DNA from: JBMNQI01 sp050944055
GTDB lineage: Bacteria; Bacillota; Clostridia; Oscillospirales; Oscillospiraceae
Assembly: GCA_050944055.1 (NCBI GenBank)
Contig: JBMNQI010000077.1
Coordinates: forward strand, 1-8,226
Length of the DNA: 8,226 bases
Direction of reading: 5' to 3'
In this document: one piece after another, positions 1-6,230 of the stretch
How positions within the stretch are numbered: position 1 is the stretch's first letter
How the letters are laid out: each line of letters opens with the position of its first letter
The notes under the pieces: model-generated
What the model was told of the DNA's origin: nothing
Seen by the model: only the letters and a program-made list of their open reading frames with translations
Databases searched by the model: none
Program-made: the position numbers and the translations under genes

Positions 1-473
1 GCCGGGTCGTCCGGCACATTGTGCGAAAACGAGATCCCCAAATCGCAGTCGCCGTCCGAAATGCTGTGGTAGACTGAATCCATCTTACTGTAAGGGCATA
101 CGTCAATCGAAAAGCCGATTTTAGGATATTTTGAGGCAAAGCGCCCGTAGGCAGGCGCAATAATCTGGAAGTAAAGATGCGGCCCCATCAAGGTAAGGCT
201 GCCCGTAACCCCGGCCGCCGCGCTTCGCACCCGTTGGTACATTTTTTCCCAGCCGGCCACCACGGGTGATGCCTCCTGCATCAGGACATGTCCGACGTCT
301 GAAAGCTGAAGCGAATACTTCATCCTGACAAAAAGCGGAGCCCCGATCTCATCCTCCAGCTTTAATATAGCCCGGCTCATAGTCGTCGGATGTATGAAAA
401 GTGCAGAGGCGGCCTTTGAAAAATTCAGATATTTCGCAGCCGCGAGAAAATACGTCAGCTGTTCGACCGTCAT
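1..473 (-). CDS. LysR-family transcriptional regulator (N-terminal part, cut by window edge)
   Basis: I translated this from the minus strand; it runs off the window, so only about the first 157 residues are seen. Residues 1-60 form the LysR winged helix-turn-helix (begins MTVEQLTYFLAAAKYLNFSK; later SALFIHPTTMSRAILKLEDE and APLFVR). A linker helix and the start of the effector-binding domain follow, including the typical GDCDLGISFS near residue 143. The ATG at 473 is preferred over the in-frame ATG at 500, because a GAGGTG ribosome binding site lies 9 bases upstream of it and the predicted transcription start falls near 502. The gene is divergent from the flavoprotein-ferredoxin unit. LysR regulators usually control the divergent neighbour and their own promoter with a small co-inducer, so this is probably the local regulator. 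The family is certain; the inducer is unknown. Confidence 0.93.
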   Translation of the reverse strand, partial: MTVEQLTYFLAAAKYLNFSKAASALFIHPTTMSRAILKLEDEIGAPLFVRMKYSLQLSDVGHVLMQEASPVVAGWEKMYQRVRSAAAGVTGSLTLMGPHLYFQIIAPAYGRFASKYPKIGFSIDVCPYSKMDSVYHSISDGDCDLGISFSHNVPDDP

Positions 474-508
474 ATACGTATACACCTCGCCATTAATCAT
501 TGCTTAGG

Positions 509-537
509 ATTATATGTTAATTCTGACGACAATACAA
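509..537 (-). promoter_or_regulatory. Promoter of the LysR gene
   Basis: Read on the minus strand, TTGTAT (532-537) is followed by a 17-base spacer and TATAAT (509-514), giving a start near 502. The short inverted repeat ATTAA (492-496) / TTAAT (517-521) straddles the -10 box. It is a possible LysR site for autorepression, but such AT-rich repeats are weak evidence on their own. Confidence 0.6.
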
Positions 538-572
538 TACGCAAGGCGCAGAGAATGAATATTTATTTTCGC

Positions 573-600
573 TTTACCCAGCGAGTGCCCAGAGTATATT
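573..600 (+). promoter_or_regulatory. Candidate promoter of the flavoprotein-ferredoxin unit
   Basis: TTTACC (573-578), a 16-base spacer and TATATT (595-600) predict a start near 607. That would leave a leader of about 28 bases before the ATG at 635, which carries a GGAGGG ribosome binding site. The -35 box is imperfect, as expected for a promoter that needs a LysR activator. Confidence 0.45.
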
Positions 601-634
601 ATTAATGTACTTATTATAAAGGAGGGCACTGAAT

Positions 635-694
635 ATGAAGAAATTGCGGGCGCAGCCTCAGCCGGAAATCAGTACGCCTCGGCAATCTCAGTAA
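635..694 (+). CDS. 19-codon ORF in frame with, and just upstream of, the flavoprotein gene
   Basis: GGAGGG (621-626), 8 bases, then ATG at 635 opens the short peptide MKKLRAQPQPEISTPRQSQ, ended by TAA at 692-694. The frame is the same as that of the 679-residue flavoprotein, whose TTG start at 698 lies three bases past the stop and has no ribosome binding site of its own. Either this is the true 5' end of the flavoprotein gene, broken by one nonsense change (or a sequencing error), or it is a leader peptide that feeds ribosomes to the TTG by reinitiation. The peptide is polar, Gln/Pro-rich and has no signal-peptide character. Confidence 0.45.
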   Translation: MKKLRAQPQPEISTPRQSQ

Positions 695-697
695 TAT

Positions 698-2737
698 TTG
701 TCAAACTACACTAATAAAAAGGGGACACAGGTTTTGGACTATTTTGACTACTGTAAAATCCACGCAGTGCCTGAATGGCCGTACCCAGTCGAGTACGGCG
801 AGGAGGAGCGCGACTCGGCCGACGTGCTTATAATAGGCGGCGGCCTTGCGGGCTGTTTTGCCGCCATACACGCGGCGCGGCGCGGCAAAAAGGTAATCAT
901 ACTTGAAAAGGGCGCGACTGTTCGCTCCGGAGCCGCGGGAGCGGGAATTGACCACTGGATGTTCTGCGCCACCAACCCGGCCTCGCCCATTGGCCCTGAC
1001 GAGATGATGAAGATCTTTGAGGGCCGCGACCCGTTCGAGGCCCGCCACCTCCTCTACATAGTCCTTAACGAGGCGTACGAATCGCTGCTTGACCTTGAAG
1101 AGATGGGCGTCAGGGTGCGTGATACAAACGATGATTTCAAGGGCGCGCCCTTCCGCGACGAAAAATCCAAGCTGCTTTTTGCTTACGACTACGATGGGAG
1201 ATACTGCATCAGAATATTCGGCGCAAAGCTTAAGCCCGCGCTGTACAGGGAGCTGCGCCGCCTTGGAGTTAAAATCCGCGACCGTACGATGGCGACGATG
1301 CTGCTTACGGAGGGCGGCGAGCAGAGCGGGCGCGTCATCGGAGCCACTGCCGTCAACACACGTACAGGGCGTTTCGGCGTATATACGGCGAAAGCGACTG
1401 TGCTGTCAACCGCAAAGCCGCTGCGTCTCTGGGAATTCGGTTCTGAGCGCGTAGGTTCTTACTCGGCGCACGACGACCCGAACTGCGCAGGCGACGGCGA
1501 TGTCATGGCCTACAGGGCAGGCGCGCAGCTTGTAATGATGGAACGCACCGGCCCGTCGAGCGGCAGTTACCGCTATCCTGCCTACGGCACGGGCAATGCC
1601 TCCAACACCTGGTACCCGGCCAATATGGTTGACGCGGACGGCAAGCCCATCCCTTGGCTCGACCGCGACGGGAATGTCGCGGAAACCGTGGAGCAGCGGG
1701 GCCGCTGCGCGCCCGGGCAGAAAATGTTCCTGCCGCACGGGCCGCAGGCGTATGAACACCGCGGGTATTCATGGCCTGCCGACCTGCCCGAGCGAATCAG
1801 GAAGGGCGAATTCAAGCTTCCGTTCTACGCCGATCTTACAACGATGCCCCGCGACGAGCGCGAGGCAATATTCGGGCTCATGATAGGCAATGAGGGCAAG
1901 ACGCGCATACCCGTATTTAAAGCCCTGACCCAGGCGGGCTTCGACCCGGAAAAGGATATGCTCCAGGCGAATATAACCCCTCCGGAATATGCAGGCTTAA
2001 ACGCCAACTACTGGGGCATGAATTTCCCCGGGAGCAACAGCGTCAACGTGCGGGAGGTCGCCTTCTTCAATTACGGCGGCCTCAAGGTGGGCTGGGACCT
2101 CGGAACGAGCCTTCCCGGCCTCTATGCCGCCGGAAACCAGGCTGCAGGCGTCGAGGGGGCTTCGACCGCCGCCGCCCTCGGCCGGTACTGCGGGCGCCAG
2201 GTCGCACATTTCTGCGAAACTGCATGTTTAATCCAGCCGAGCGAGGCGCAGATACTGGCCGAGAAAGAAAGAGTTTACGCACCGCTTAAAACGCCTAACA
2301 TCTTCGGATGGAAGGAGATACAGATAGGGCTTTGCCGCATTATGCAGGAGCATGTCGGCTCAACCAAGTCGAAGGAAATACTCGAACTGGGCCGCTGGTG
2401 GCTAGAGTCAGTTAGGGAAAACGAGCTGAAAAACGTTCGCGTCGAAAATCCGCATGACCTTGTCCGCGCGCTTGAGTGCGAGGTCAGGCTGACGGCCGGC
2501 GAAATCATAATCGAAAGCTCGCTTGCCCGGGAAGGCAGCTCCATTCCGCTCGACTTCCACCGCCTGGATTTTCCCGAGCCTGTGCCGCCCGAGCAGGACA
2601 GTTATATATCCGTAAATATGGAAAACGGCAGGCCTAAAGCCTCCCGTGTGAAACGAGGCTGGTGGCTTGAAGACAGCAGCTACCGGGAGATGTATGAGAA
2701 ATACTCACTGCGCGACGATATGGAGGCCGTAAAATGA
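698..2737 (+). CDS. AprA-like FAD-dependent oxidoreductase (fumarate reductase/adenylylsulfate reductase superfamily)
   Basis: A 679-residue cytoplasmic flavoprotein. The Rossmann FAD motif ADVLIIGGGLAG is at residues 41-52, the ribose-binding Glu at 70 (LEKG), and the flavin-contacting RSGAAGAG at 76-83, as in AprA and fumarate reductase flavoproteins. The C-terminal FAD signature GLYAAGNQAAGVEGAST is at 474-490. No heme or FMN domain and no signal peptide are seen, so electrons probably come from or go to the ferredoxin encoded next. The active-site region (GIDHWMFCATNP, 83-94) differs from true adenylylsulfate reductase as I recall it, and no sulfate-reduction genes are nearby, so I would not call it AprA. 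The substrate is unknown. The first in-frame ATG is at residue 87, beyond the FAD motif, so translation must begin at TTG 698, TTG residue 13, GTG residue 24, or across the upstream TAA from ATG 635. Confidence 0.88.
   Translation: MSNYTNKKGTQVLDYFDYCKIHAVPEWPYPVEYGEEERDSADVLIIGGGLAGCFAAIHAARRGKKVIILEKGATVRSGAAGAGIDHWMFCATNPASPIGPDEMMKIFEGRDPFEARHLLYIVLNEAYESLLDLEEMGVRVRDTNDDFKGAPFRDEKSKLLFAYDYDGRYCIRIFGAKLKPALYRELRRLGVKIRDRTMATMLLTEGGEQSGRVIGATAVNTRTGRFGVYTAKATVLSTAKPLRLWEFGSERVGSYSAHDDPNCAGDGDVMAYRAGAQLVMMERTGPSSGSYRYPAYGTGNASNTWYPANMVDADGKPIPWLDRDGNVAETVEQRGRCAPGQKMFLPHGPQAYEHRGYSWPADLPERIRKGEFKLPFYADLTTMPRDEREAIFGLMIGNEGKTRIPVFKALTQAGFDPEKDMLQANITPPEYAGLNANYWGMNFPGSNSVNVREVAFFNYGGLKVGWDLGTSLPGLYAAGNQAAGVEGASTAAALGRYCGRQVAHFCETACLIQPSEAQILAEKERVYAPLKTPNIFGWKEIQIGLCRIMQEHVGSTKSKEILELGRWWLESVRENELKNVRVENPHDLVRALECEVRLTAGEIIIESSLAREGSSIPLDFHRLDFPEPVPPEQDSYISVNMENGRPKASRVKRGWWLEDSSYREMYEKYSLRDDMEAVK
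2722..2726 (+). promoter_or_regulatory. Ribosome binding site for the ferredoxin gene inside the flavoprotein gene
   Basis: GGAGG lies 7 bases before the ATG at 2734. The ATG overlaps the upstream TGA as ATGA, so the two proteins are translationally coupled, consistent with a fixed-ratio complex. Confidence 0.75.
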
Positions 2738-3066
2738 AAGCATATATGATTCCCAACCCAATGACTCCCTGCACACCCGTTACGTTCGACGAAACTAAAT
2801 GCATTGGCTGCAACATCTGCGTCGAGGTCTGCCGAACAGACGTGTTTGTTCCCAACCCGGAAAAAGGCAAGCCGCCAATCGTCCTTTACCCGGACGAATG
2901 CTGGTTCTGCGGCTGCTGCGTCGAGGACTGCCCGGTTGAGGGAGCCTCCAAGTTCCACCATCCGCTTAATCAGAAGATAGCCTGGAAGCGCAAGGAGACG
3001 GGCGAAATCTTCCGTGCGGGCATGGAGAACGCTCCCCCGCCAGTGGACAGGGAAGCGTACATCTGA
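2734..3066 (+). CDS. 2x[4Fe-4S] ferredoxin, AprB-like partner of the flavoprotein
   Basis: A 110-residue protein with two full cluster motifs: CIGCNICVEVC (Cys 23, 26, 29, 33) and CWFCGCCVEDCP (Cys 56, 59, 62, 66, plus an extra Cys 61). The missing CP in the first motif and the CWFC start of the second resemble the ferredoxin subunits of AprAB-type enzymes more than a free 8-iron ferredoxin. A basic/aromatic tail (about residues 72-110) has no cluster ligands and may dock to the flavoprotein. The gene overlaps the flavoprotein gene by four bases, so it very likely carries electrons to or from the FAD. The end is 9 bases from the convergent membrane-protein gene, with no room for a separate terminator. 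Confidence 0.92.
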   Translation: MKAYMIPNPMTPCTPVTFDETKCIGCNICVEVCRTDVFVPNPEKGKPPIVLYPDECWFCGCCVEDCPVEGASKFHHPLNQKIAWKRKETGEIFRAGMENAPPPVDREAYI

Positions 3067-3075
3067 TTGTAGCAG

Positions 3076-3477
3076 TTATGCGGACTGTTCTTCGGCGGCG
3101 CTAAGCTTTCCGCGAAGAAAGCGGCAAACATAAGTTGCGGGTATACCGATTAGAAACCAGAAAGCGCTGAACATAGGGCAGACTTGCCCCAGCAGGTTGA
3201 GCGCGTGCATCGAGTAGCTCCAAACGCCGAGGCCCAGCCACAGGTTCACGATGCAGCCTACAACGAATTCAAACCCCGTAATTATGCCGCAGGAGCAAAT
3301 GCATTTGCCGAGCATTCCCATGTTCGGATATTTTCCGTCGACCAGATAAAAGCAGAGCAGACACGCCCCGCCCGTCAGCACCATGGTCCAGTGCGTATAG
3401 CCGCGGAACACAACCTCCATTAATCCGTAAAGCGCGCCGCCGATAAAAAAAATGAAAGCGCATTCCCGCCCGCGCAT
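3076..3477 (-). CDS. CmpB-like small membrane protein (putative ABC-transporter type IV family, PF06541)
   Basis: A 133-residue protein with about four transmembrane segments (roughly 7-24, 30-46, 57-80, 96-118). Family marks I recognise are GLMEVVFRGYTHWTMVL (18-34), GFEFVVGCIVN (68-78), VWSYS (85-89) and NLLGQVCPMFSAFW (94-107). These correspond to the E-x3-G, W-x-YS and NL-G-xC motifs of PF06541. Despite the family name there is no ATPase gene nearby, so transport is unproven and I give no substrate. The start at 3477 has a GGGTG Shine-Dalgarno sequence 5 bases upstream that lies inside a hairpin. The gene converges on the ferredoxin gene and is probably monocistronic. Confidence 0.75.
   Translation of the reverse strand: MRGRECAFIFFIGGALYGLMEVVFRGYTHWTMVLTGGACLLCFYLVDGKYPNMGMLGKCICSCGIITGFEFVVGCIVNLWLGLGVWSYSMHALNLLGQVCPMFSAFWFLIGIPATYVCRFLRGKLSAAEEQSA
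3088..3119. terminator. Hairpin at the convergent ends of the ferredoxin and CmpB-like genes
   Basis: TTCTTCG (3088-3094) pairs with CGAAGAA (3113-3119), and CGG (3096-3098) with CCG (3110-3112), leaving one bulged G. It lies in the last codons of the leftward gene. There is no T-tract on either side, so it is not a canonical terminator, but it is the only strong hairpin where two convergent transcripts must end. Confidence 0.25.
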
Positions 3478-3482
3478 AGAAT

Positions 3483-3513
3483 CACCCGAATTGTAGTTTT
3501 TCCCATTCGGGTG
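3483..3513 (-). promoter_or_regulatory. Hairpin that covers the ribosome binding site of the CmpB-like gene
   Basis: Perfect 8-bp inverted repeat CACCCGAA (3483-3490) / TTCGGGTG (3506-3513) with a 15-base loop. On the minus-strand transcript the 3' arm contains GGGTG, the only Shine-Dalgarno candidate, and ends 5 bases before the ATG. The stem could therefore block translation, or the DNA repeat could be a repressor site. Confidence 0.5.
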
Positions 3514-3582
3514 TTTCTATGCATCAGTTTTTGTAAGAAATCTATGAACAAGAGGGAGGAGCTTAACAGAAGGCGCATATTA

Positions 3583-3600
3583 TTATAATCATAATTATAA
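3583..3600. promoter_or_regulatory. AT-rich inverted repeat between the divergent small membrane-protein genes
   Basis: TTATAAT (3583-3589) and ATTATAA (3594-3600) are perfect inverted copies four bases apart. TATAAT-like -10 boxes occur on both strands here, and TTAACA (3563-3568) could serve as a rightward -35 with a short 15-base spacer. This stretch is the most likely shared promoter zone, but no good -35/-10 pair stands out. Such repeats arise easily in AT-rich DNA. Confidence 0.3.
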
Positions 3601-3666
3601 ATTATAGCAGCTCTCATTTTTGGGCATGATCATTAAAAATTCAGACTATGCGTGCGGAGAACTGCT

Positions 3667-3978
3667 ATGAACAGGCAAATACAGTTTATTAACCGGCTTA
3701 TTATCGCGGCGTTTCTGATGACTCTTGCGGACGCTTTTTGCACTGTCGCCGGAATAAGGCTCGGCGTCATAGAAGAAGCCAACCCGATTCTGCGTTCCGC
3801 CATGGAATTGGATCCGGTCGTTACGGCTCTGGCCGCCTGCGCATACACCGGGGGCCTGCTCCTGATAGTTTATCGTTTTGGGAACAGATGCCGAACCACT
3901 CTGCCTCTGCTTCTGGTATTGTGCGCCGTTAAAGCGGCGGTCATGATTCTGCACGCAGGCTGGATCTTTTCTATGTAA
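3667..3978 (+). CDS. DUF5658-like small membrane protein
   Basis: A 103-residue protein with three or four hydrophobic segments (about 8-30, 50-70, 78-100). Asp22 and Thr26, followed by a Gly and EEANP (36-40), match the D-x3-T...G...EaNP pattern of DUF5658 proteins, a family of unknown function. The ATG at 3667 is chosen because GGAGA (3656-3660) lies 6 bases before it; an upstream GTG at 3652 would add five residues and lacks a site. It stands alone between divergent and downstream units and is followed by a GC-rich hairpin. Family assignment rests on pattern memory only. Confidence 0.65.
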   Translation: MNRQIQFINRLIIAAFLMTLADAFCTVAGIRLGVIEEANPILRSAMELDPVVTALAACAYTGGLLLIVYRFGNRCRTTLPLLLVLCAVKAAVMILHAGWIFSM

Positions 3979-3979
3979 A

Positions 3980-4033
3980 CACGCATCTGGCCGCAGAGGC
4001 CGCTCACAAAGCAGCGGCCGCGTGCTGTGTTTT
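3980..4033 (+). terminator. Candidate terminator after the DUF5658-like gene
   Basis: Outer arms CACGC (3980-3984) and GCGTG (4020-4024) and inner arms GGCCGCT (3998-4004) and AGCGGCC (4013-4019) fold over an 8-base loop. They are followed by CTGTGTTTTG. The T-run is short, so termination may be partial. The rest of 3979-4095 shows no gene. Confidence 0.45.
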
Positions 4034-4095
4034 GGGAACGGCGGCTTAGGGATAAGAAGATTAAAATAAAGTCATTCTGCGCTGCCAAAAAACAC

Positions 4096-4124
4096 TTGAT
4101 AAAACTATCCCAAAGATATATAAT
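4096..4124 (+). promoter_or_regulatory. Strong promoter of the DUF3870 gene
   Basis: TTGATA (4096-4101), exactly 17 bases, TATAAT (4119-4124). The predicted start is near 4131, giving an untranslated leader of about 157 bases. Confidence 0.8.
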
Positions 4125-4130
4125 AGATTA

Positions 4131-4287
4131 TTAGAGCGCTTCTTTCGGAGAGCGGACGCCAAAAGCGGTCTGCAATCTTCGCGAGTCCGGCAAAAAAGTG
4201 AGTACCGCTTGTCCCCTAACCGAGGAAAACCGGCTGAAGCCGGTTTATTTGTTCGCCGCGGGTAATGTGAAAGGAGGGAGTTTCCAT
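4131..4287 (+). promoter_or_regulatory. Structured 5' leader of the DUF3870 gene, candidate unassigned riboswitch/attenuator
   Basis: The leader can fold two exclusive ways. One is a local hairpin GCGGACGC (4152-4159) with GCG-G-TCTGC (4165-4173). The other is a longer-range helix AAGCGGT (4163-4169) with ACCGCTT (4204-4210), which uses some of the same bases. A CCGGC at 4187-4191 repeats the core of the terminator's 5' arm and could pair with its 3' arm (GCCGG, 4239-4243) as an antiterminator. The leader ends in a terminator-like hairpin and an AAGGAGGGAG ribosome binding site (4271-4280). I compared it by eye with purine, glycine, guanidine-I, c-di-GMP, THF, ZTP, TPP, FMN, cobalamin and T-box patterns and none fits. 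Fold and function are inference. Confidence 0.5.
4227..4253 (+). terminator. Leader terminator upstream of DUF3870
   Basis: AAACCGGC (4227-4234), loop TGAA, GCCGGTTT (4239-4246), then ATTTGTT. It is a perfect 8-bp stem with a moderate U-tract, placed about 20 bases before the ribosome binding site, as expected of an attenuator. Confidence 0.6.
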
Positions 4288-4620
4288 ATGTCTGTATTAA
4301 GAGACGGAATCGTGTTGATTTCCGGGTATGCAAAGCTTCCAGCCAACATTACCTCCGAGGAAATCTTTCATACGGCAGTAGTTGTAGTCCTTGTTGATTT
4401 GCAGGTTGGCACCATTGTCAAGGCTGAGTGTTCGACAGTAACAAATGTTGCTAAAGAATTCATCGCTAATCTGATGGTGGGATATAATCTCAGCGACGGT
4501 ATAGATATGCTGATTCAGCGTATAAACCAGACTTATTACGGGCAGGCAAAAAAAGCAATCATTACGTCAATTAAAATGATATACGCGAAATACCAGGAGA
4601 TTACAGAAAAAGGCGAGTAA
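4288..4620 (+). CDS. DUF3870 domain protein
   Basis: A 110-residue soluble protein that matches DUF3870 along its full length: GYAKLPANIT (13-22), GTIVKAECST (41-50), LMVGYNLSDGIDMLIQRI (62-79) and YGQAKKAIITSIKMIYAKY (84-102). The molecular function of the family is unknown to me. The ATG at 4288 is chosen because AAGGAGGGAG lies just upstream; the same frame is open back to a GTG at 4198, but that stretch is the leader hairpin. The gene is visibly richer in A/T third positions than its neighbours. The next gene is the NCS2-like permease, 143 bases on, behind a second attenuator-like terminator, so both proteins may be made from one promoter in unequal amounts. Confidence 0.85.
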   Translation: MSVLRDGIVLISGYAKLPANITSEEIFHTAVVVVLVDLQVGTIVKAECSTVTNVAKEFIANLMVGYNLSDGIDMLIQRINQTYYGQAKKAIITSIKMIYAKYQEITEKGE

Positions 4621-4749
4621 GATCGCCAAATAATTAACGCTGTTTTATCCGGATGGGAGCCTTTTAAAGCTGCCCGCCTCCGGATGGAAGCCGGCAGGTT
4701 CGGGATTGACCAATGAGCGGGATCCCGGGTTTTGCCGGCTGTTTTTTTT
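4621..4749 (+). promoter_or_regulatory. Structured gap with attenuator upstream of the permease gene
   Basis: First hairpin: ATCCGGA (4647-4653) with TCCGGAT (4679-4685), extended inside by GGG/CCC and AGC/GCT. The terminator stem follows directly. CTGCC (4670-4674) of the first hairpin is complementary to GGCAG (4693-4697) of the terminator's 5' arm, so the two folds can exclude each other. No convincing promoter lies between the terminator and the permease, so permease transcription must pass it. A small GGCGA/TCGCC hairpin also spans the DUF3870 stop codon (4612-4627). Confidence 0.5.
4689..4749 (+). terminator. Intrinsic terminator abutting the permease ribosome binding site
   Basis: AGCCGGCA (4689-4696) pairs with TGCCGGCT (4733-4740), and an inner CGGGAT (4701-4706) with ATCCCG (4722-4727). 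GT8 follows. The U-tract touches the AGGAGG (4750-4755) of the permease, a placement typical of regulated termination rather than a gene-end terminator. Confidence 0.8.
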
Positions 4750-4763
4750 AGGAGGAAAGCAAT

Positions 4764-6182
4764 TTGAAGAAATTAAGAATAATGCTGCCGTTTATACACT
4801 ATAAGCTTGAACTTCCCGAGCTCCTGCAGGGAGTTTTGATGATTGCCGTCGGGCTCTCCGCTGTCCCTATACTTGAGGAAAGTCTCGGGTTTTCATATGA
4901 AGCCGCGCTGACGGCTGTCGCCATAGCTGAGGCCCTGGGCCTTTTGCACGTCCTGCTCGCCGACCCGGTGGTTCCCGGCTGGATAGCCTCTGCACTGTCG
5001 CTCGTGCTTGTCTATCTCGGAGGCTATTCTGCCGGCATAGACTCGATTCACGCTCTGATAGCGCTGCAGCTTACCGTGTCGGCTTTGTTCCTAGTACTCG
5101 GAATAACAGGGCTTGCGCATAAACTAATTGCGCTAATACCCCCGTCTTTAAAATCAGGCATACTCTTCGGAGCGGCCATTGCCGCGCTTGCAAGAGTATT
5201 CGGCAAAGGCGGCTATTTTTCACAGTATCCTATTTCAATTGCCGCCGGAACAGTGTCGGCGCTGTTTGTCCTCTTCTCCGTAAGCTTTAAGAAAATGAAG
5301 GATAAGCGAAGGTTATTTCGGGAAATCGGAAAGTACGGTATGCTGCCGAGCCTGGTCATAGCAATGATCGCAGGCTTTACATCCGGGGAGATAGCGCTTC
5401 CGGCGCTTAAATGGGGCCTGATCCCGTTTCGTTTCAGGGAGGTTTATAAAACGGCCAGCGTATTTGCGGTCGGTTTTCCGTCCCTGTCTGAGATACTAAA
5501 GGCGGTTCCCACGGCCGTAGCGGTTTACATAATTGCATTCGGGGAAATCATCACGGCTGAGAGCGTGCTGACAGATTGCCGGGACGCAAGGCCGGACGAG
5601 CCTCTTGAGTTTAACGCAAACCGCACGAACATAATAACCGGAATTCGAAATCTGATACTCGCGCTGTTCTCGCCGTTTACTCCCCTGGCGGGACCCCTGT
5701 GGGCGGCTGTGACGGTTTCAATCGGCGAAAGGTATAAAGAGGGAAGGGAGACAATGAAAAGCTTCTTTGGAGGCGCCGGGGCCTTTAAGCTTTCGACAGC
5801 CGTATGCGTGCTATTGATGCCCGCTGCGAGCCTGCTCGAGCCCGTGCTCCCGCTTGCACTCGCCATCACGCTGGTGATACAGGGCTTCGCCTGTTCGTAC
5901 ATTGCCGTTGAACAGGTGAAAGACGACAGGACCGCGGCGGGTACCGCGGGCATAACTGGCGCAATGGTGTATCTTGCCAGCCTGAACTGGGCCTTGATTG
6001 CCGGCATTGTCTCCTATTTCCTTCTGGAGGGCGGTATTGGCAAGCTGCTCAACAGAAAAAAAGCTAAAAATGAGTACAACATTGCGCACCTTGTTGAAAA
6101 TGAAAAGCCGGCTATCGCGCCCTTCCGGGATAACAGCCCGGAAGGCAATGATTCCGCCTCGATGCGCGCAAAGGCGCAATAA
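4764..6182 (+). CDS. NCS2-like (xanthine/uracil permease type) transporter
   Basis: A 472-residue polytopic inner-membrane protein with about 12-14 membrane segments and a hydrophilic C-terminal tail of about 45 residues. NCS2-like features are IPPSLKSGILFGAAIAAL (125-142), AFGEIITAESVLTD (258-271, with Glu261 where NCS2 proteins bind substrate) and NRTNIITGIRNLILALFSPF (286-305), which aligns with the R...DG.gN...gLFG motif. The UraA fold is likely. It is divergent enough that the substrate cannot be named; purines, pyrimidines and related rings are typical of the family, while SulP-like anions are an alternative. The start is TTG at 4764, supported by AGGAGGA (4750-4756) 7 bases upstream; no ATG competes. 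It sits behind an attenuator and is closed by a perfect terminator, so it forms the end of the DUF3870 unit. Confidence 0.78.
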   Translation: MKKLRIMLPFIHYKLELPELLQGVLMIAVGLSAVPILEESLGFSYEAALTAVAIAEALGLLHVLLADPVVPGWIASALSLVLVYLGGYSAGIDSIHALIALQLTVSALFLVLGITGLAHKLIALIPPSLKSGILFGAAIAALARVFGKGGYFSQYPISIAAGTVSALFVLFSVSFKKMKDKRRLFREIGKYGMLPSLVIAMIAGFTSGEIALPALKWGLIPFRFREVYKTASVFAVGFPSLSEILKAVPTAVAVYIIAFGEIITAESVLTDCRDARPDEPLEFNANRTNIITGIRNLILALFSPFTPLAGPLWAAVTVSIGERYKEGRETMKSFFGGAGAFKLSTAVCVLLMPAASLLEPVLPLALAITLVIQGFACSYIAVEQVKDDRTAAGTAGITGAMVYLASLNWALIAGIVSYFLLEGGIGKLLNRKKAKNEYNIAHLVENEKPAIAPFRDNSPEGNDSASMRAKAQ

Positions 6183-6192
6183 TTAAACAGCC

Positions 6193-6230
6193 GCACAGGT
6201 TTGTCCAAAGGACAAACCTGTGCATTTATT
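6193..6230. terminator. Perfect 14-bp terminator, probably bidirectional
   Basis: GCACAGGTTTGTCC (6193-6206), loop AAA, GGACAAACCTGTGC (6210-6223). It is followed on the plus strand by ATTTATT and on the minus strand by GGCTGTTTAATTATT. It closes the permease unit rightward and the candidate leftward small transcript from 6447. Confidence 0.8.

Noticed and set aside
3420..3617. 65-codon minus-strand frame overlapping the start of the CmpB-like gene
   Set aside because: It runs through an AT-rich spacer and a hairpin, overlaps a better-supported gene, and has no recognisable homology.
4163..4220. AAGTGAGTACCGC followed by TCCCC resembles a T-box antiterminator (GGGTGGNACCGC)
   Set aside because: The UGGN bulge that pairs with the tRNA end is missing, spacing is off by one, the leader is short for a T-box, and the downstream gene is not an aminoacyl-tRNA or amino-acid gene.
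4198..4287. 30-residue N-terminal extension of the DUF3870 frame from a GTG
   Set aside because: It covers the leader hairpin, lacks a ribosome binding site and family homology, while ATG 4288 has an excellent site and begins near the family start.
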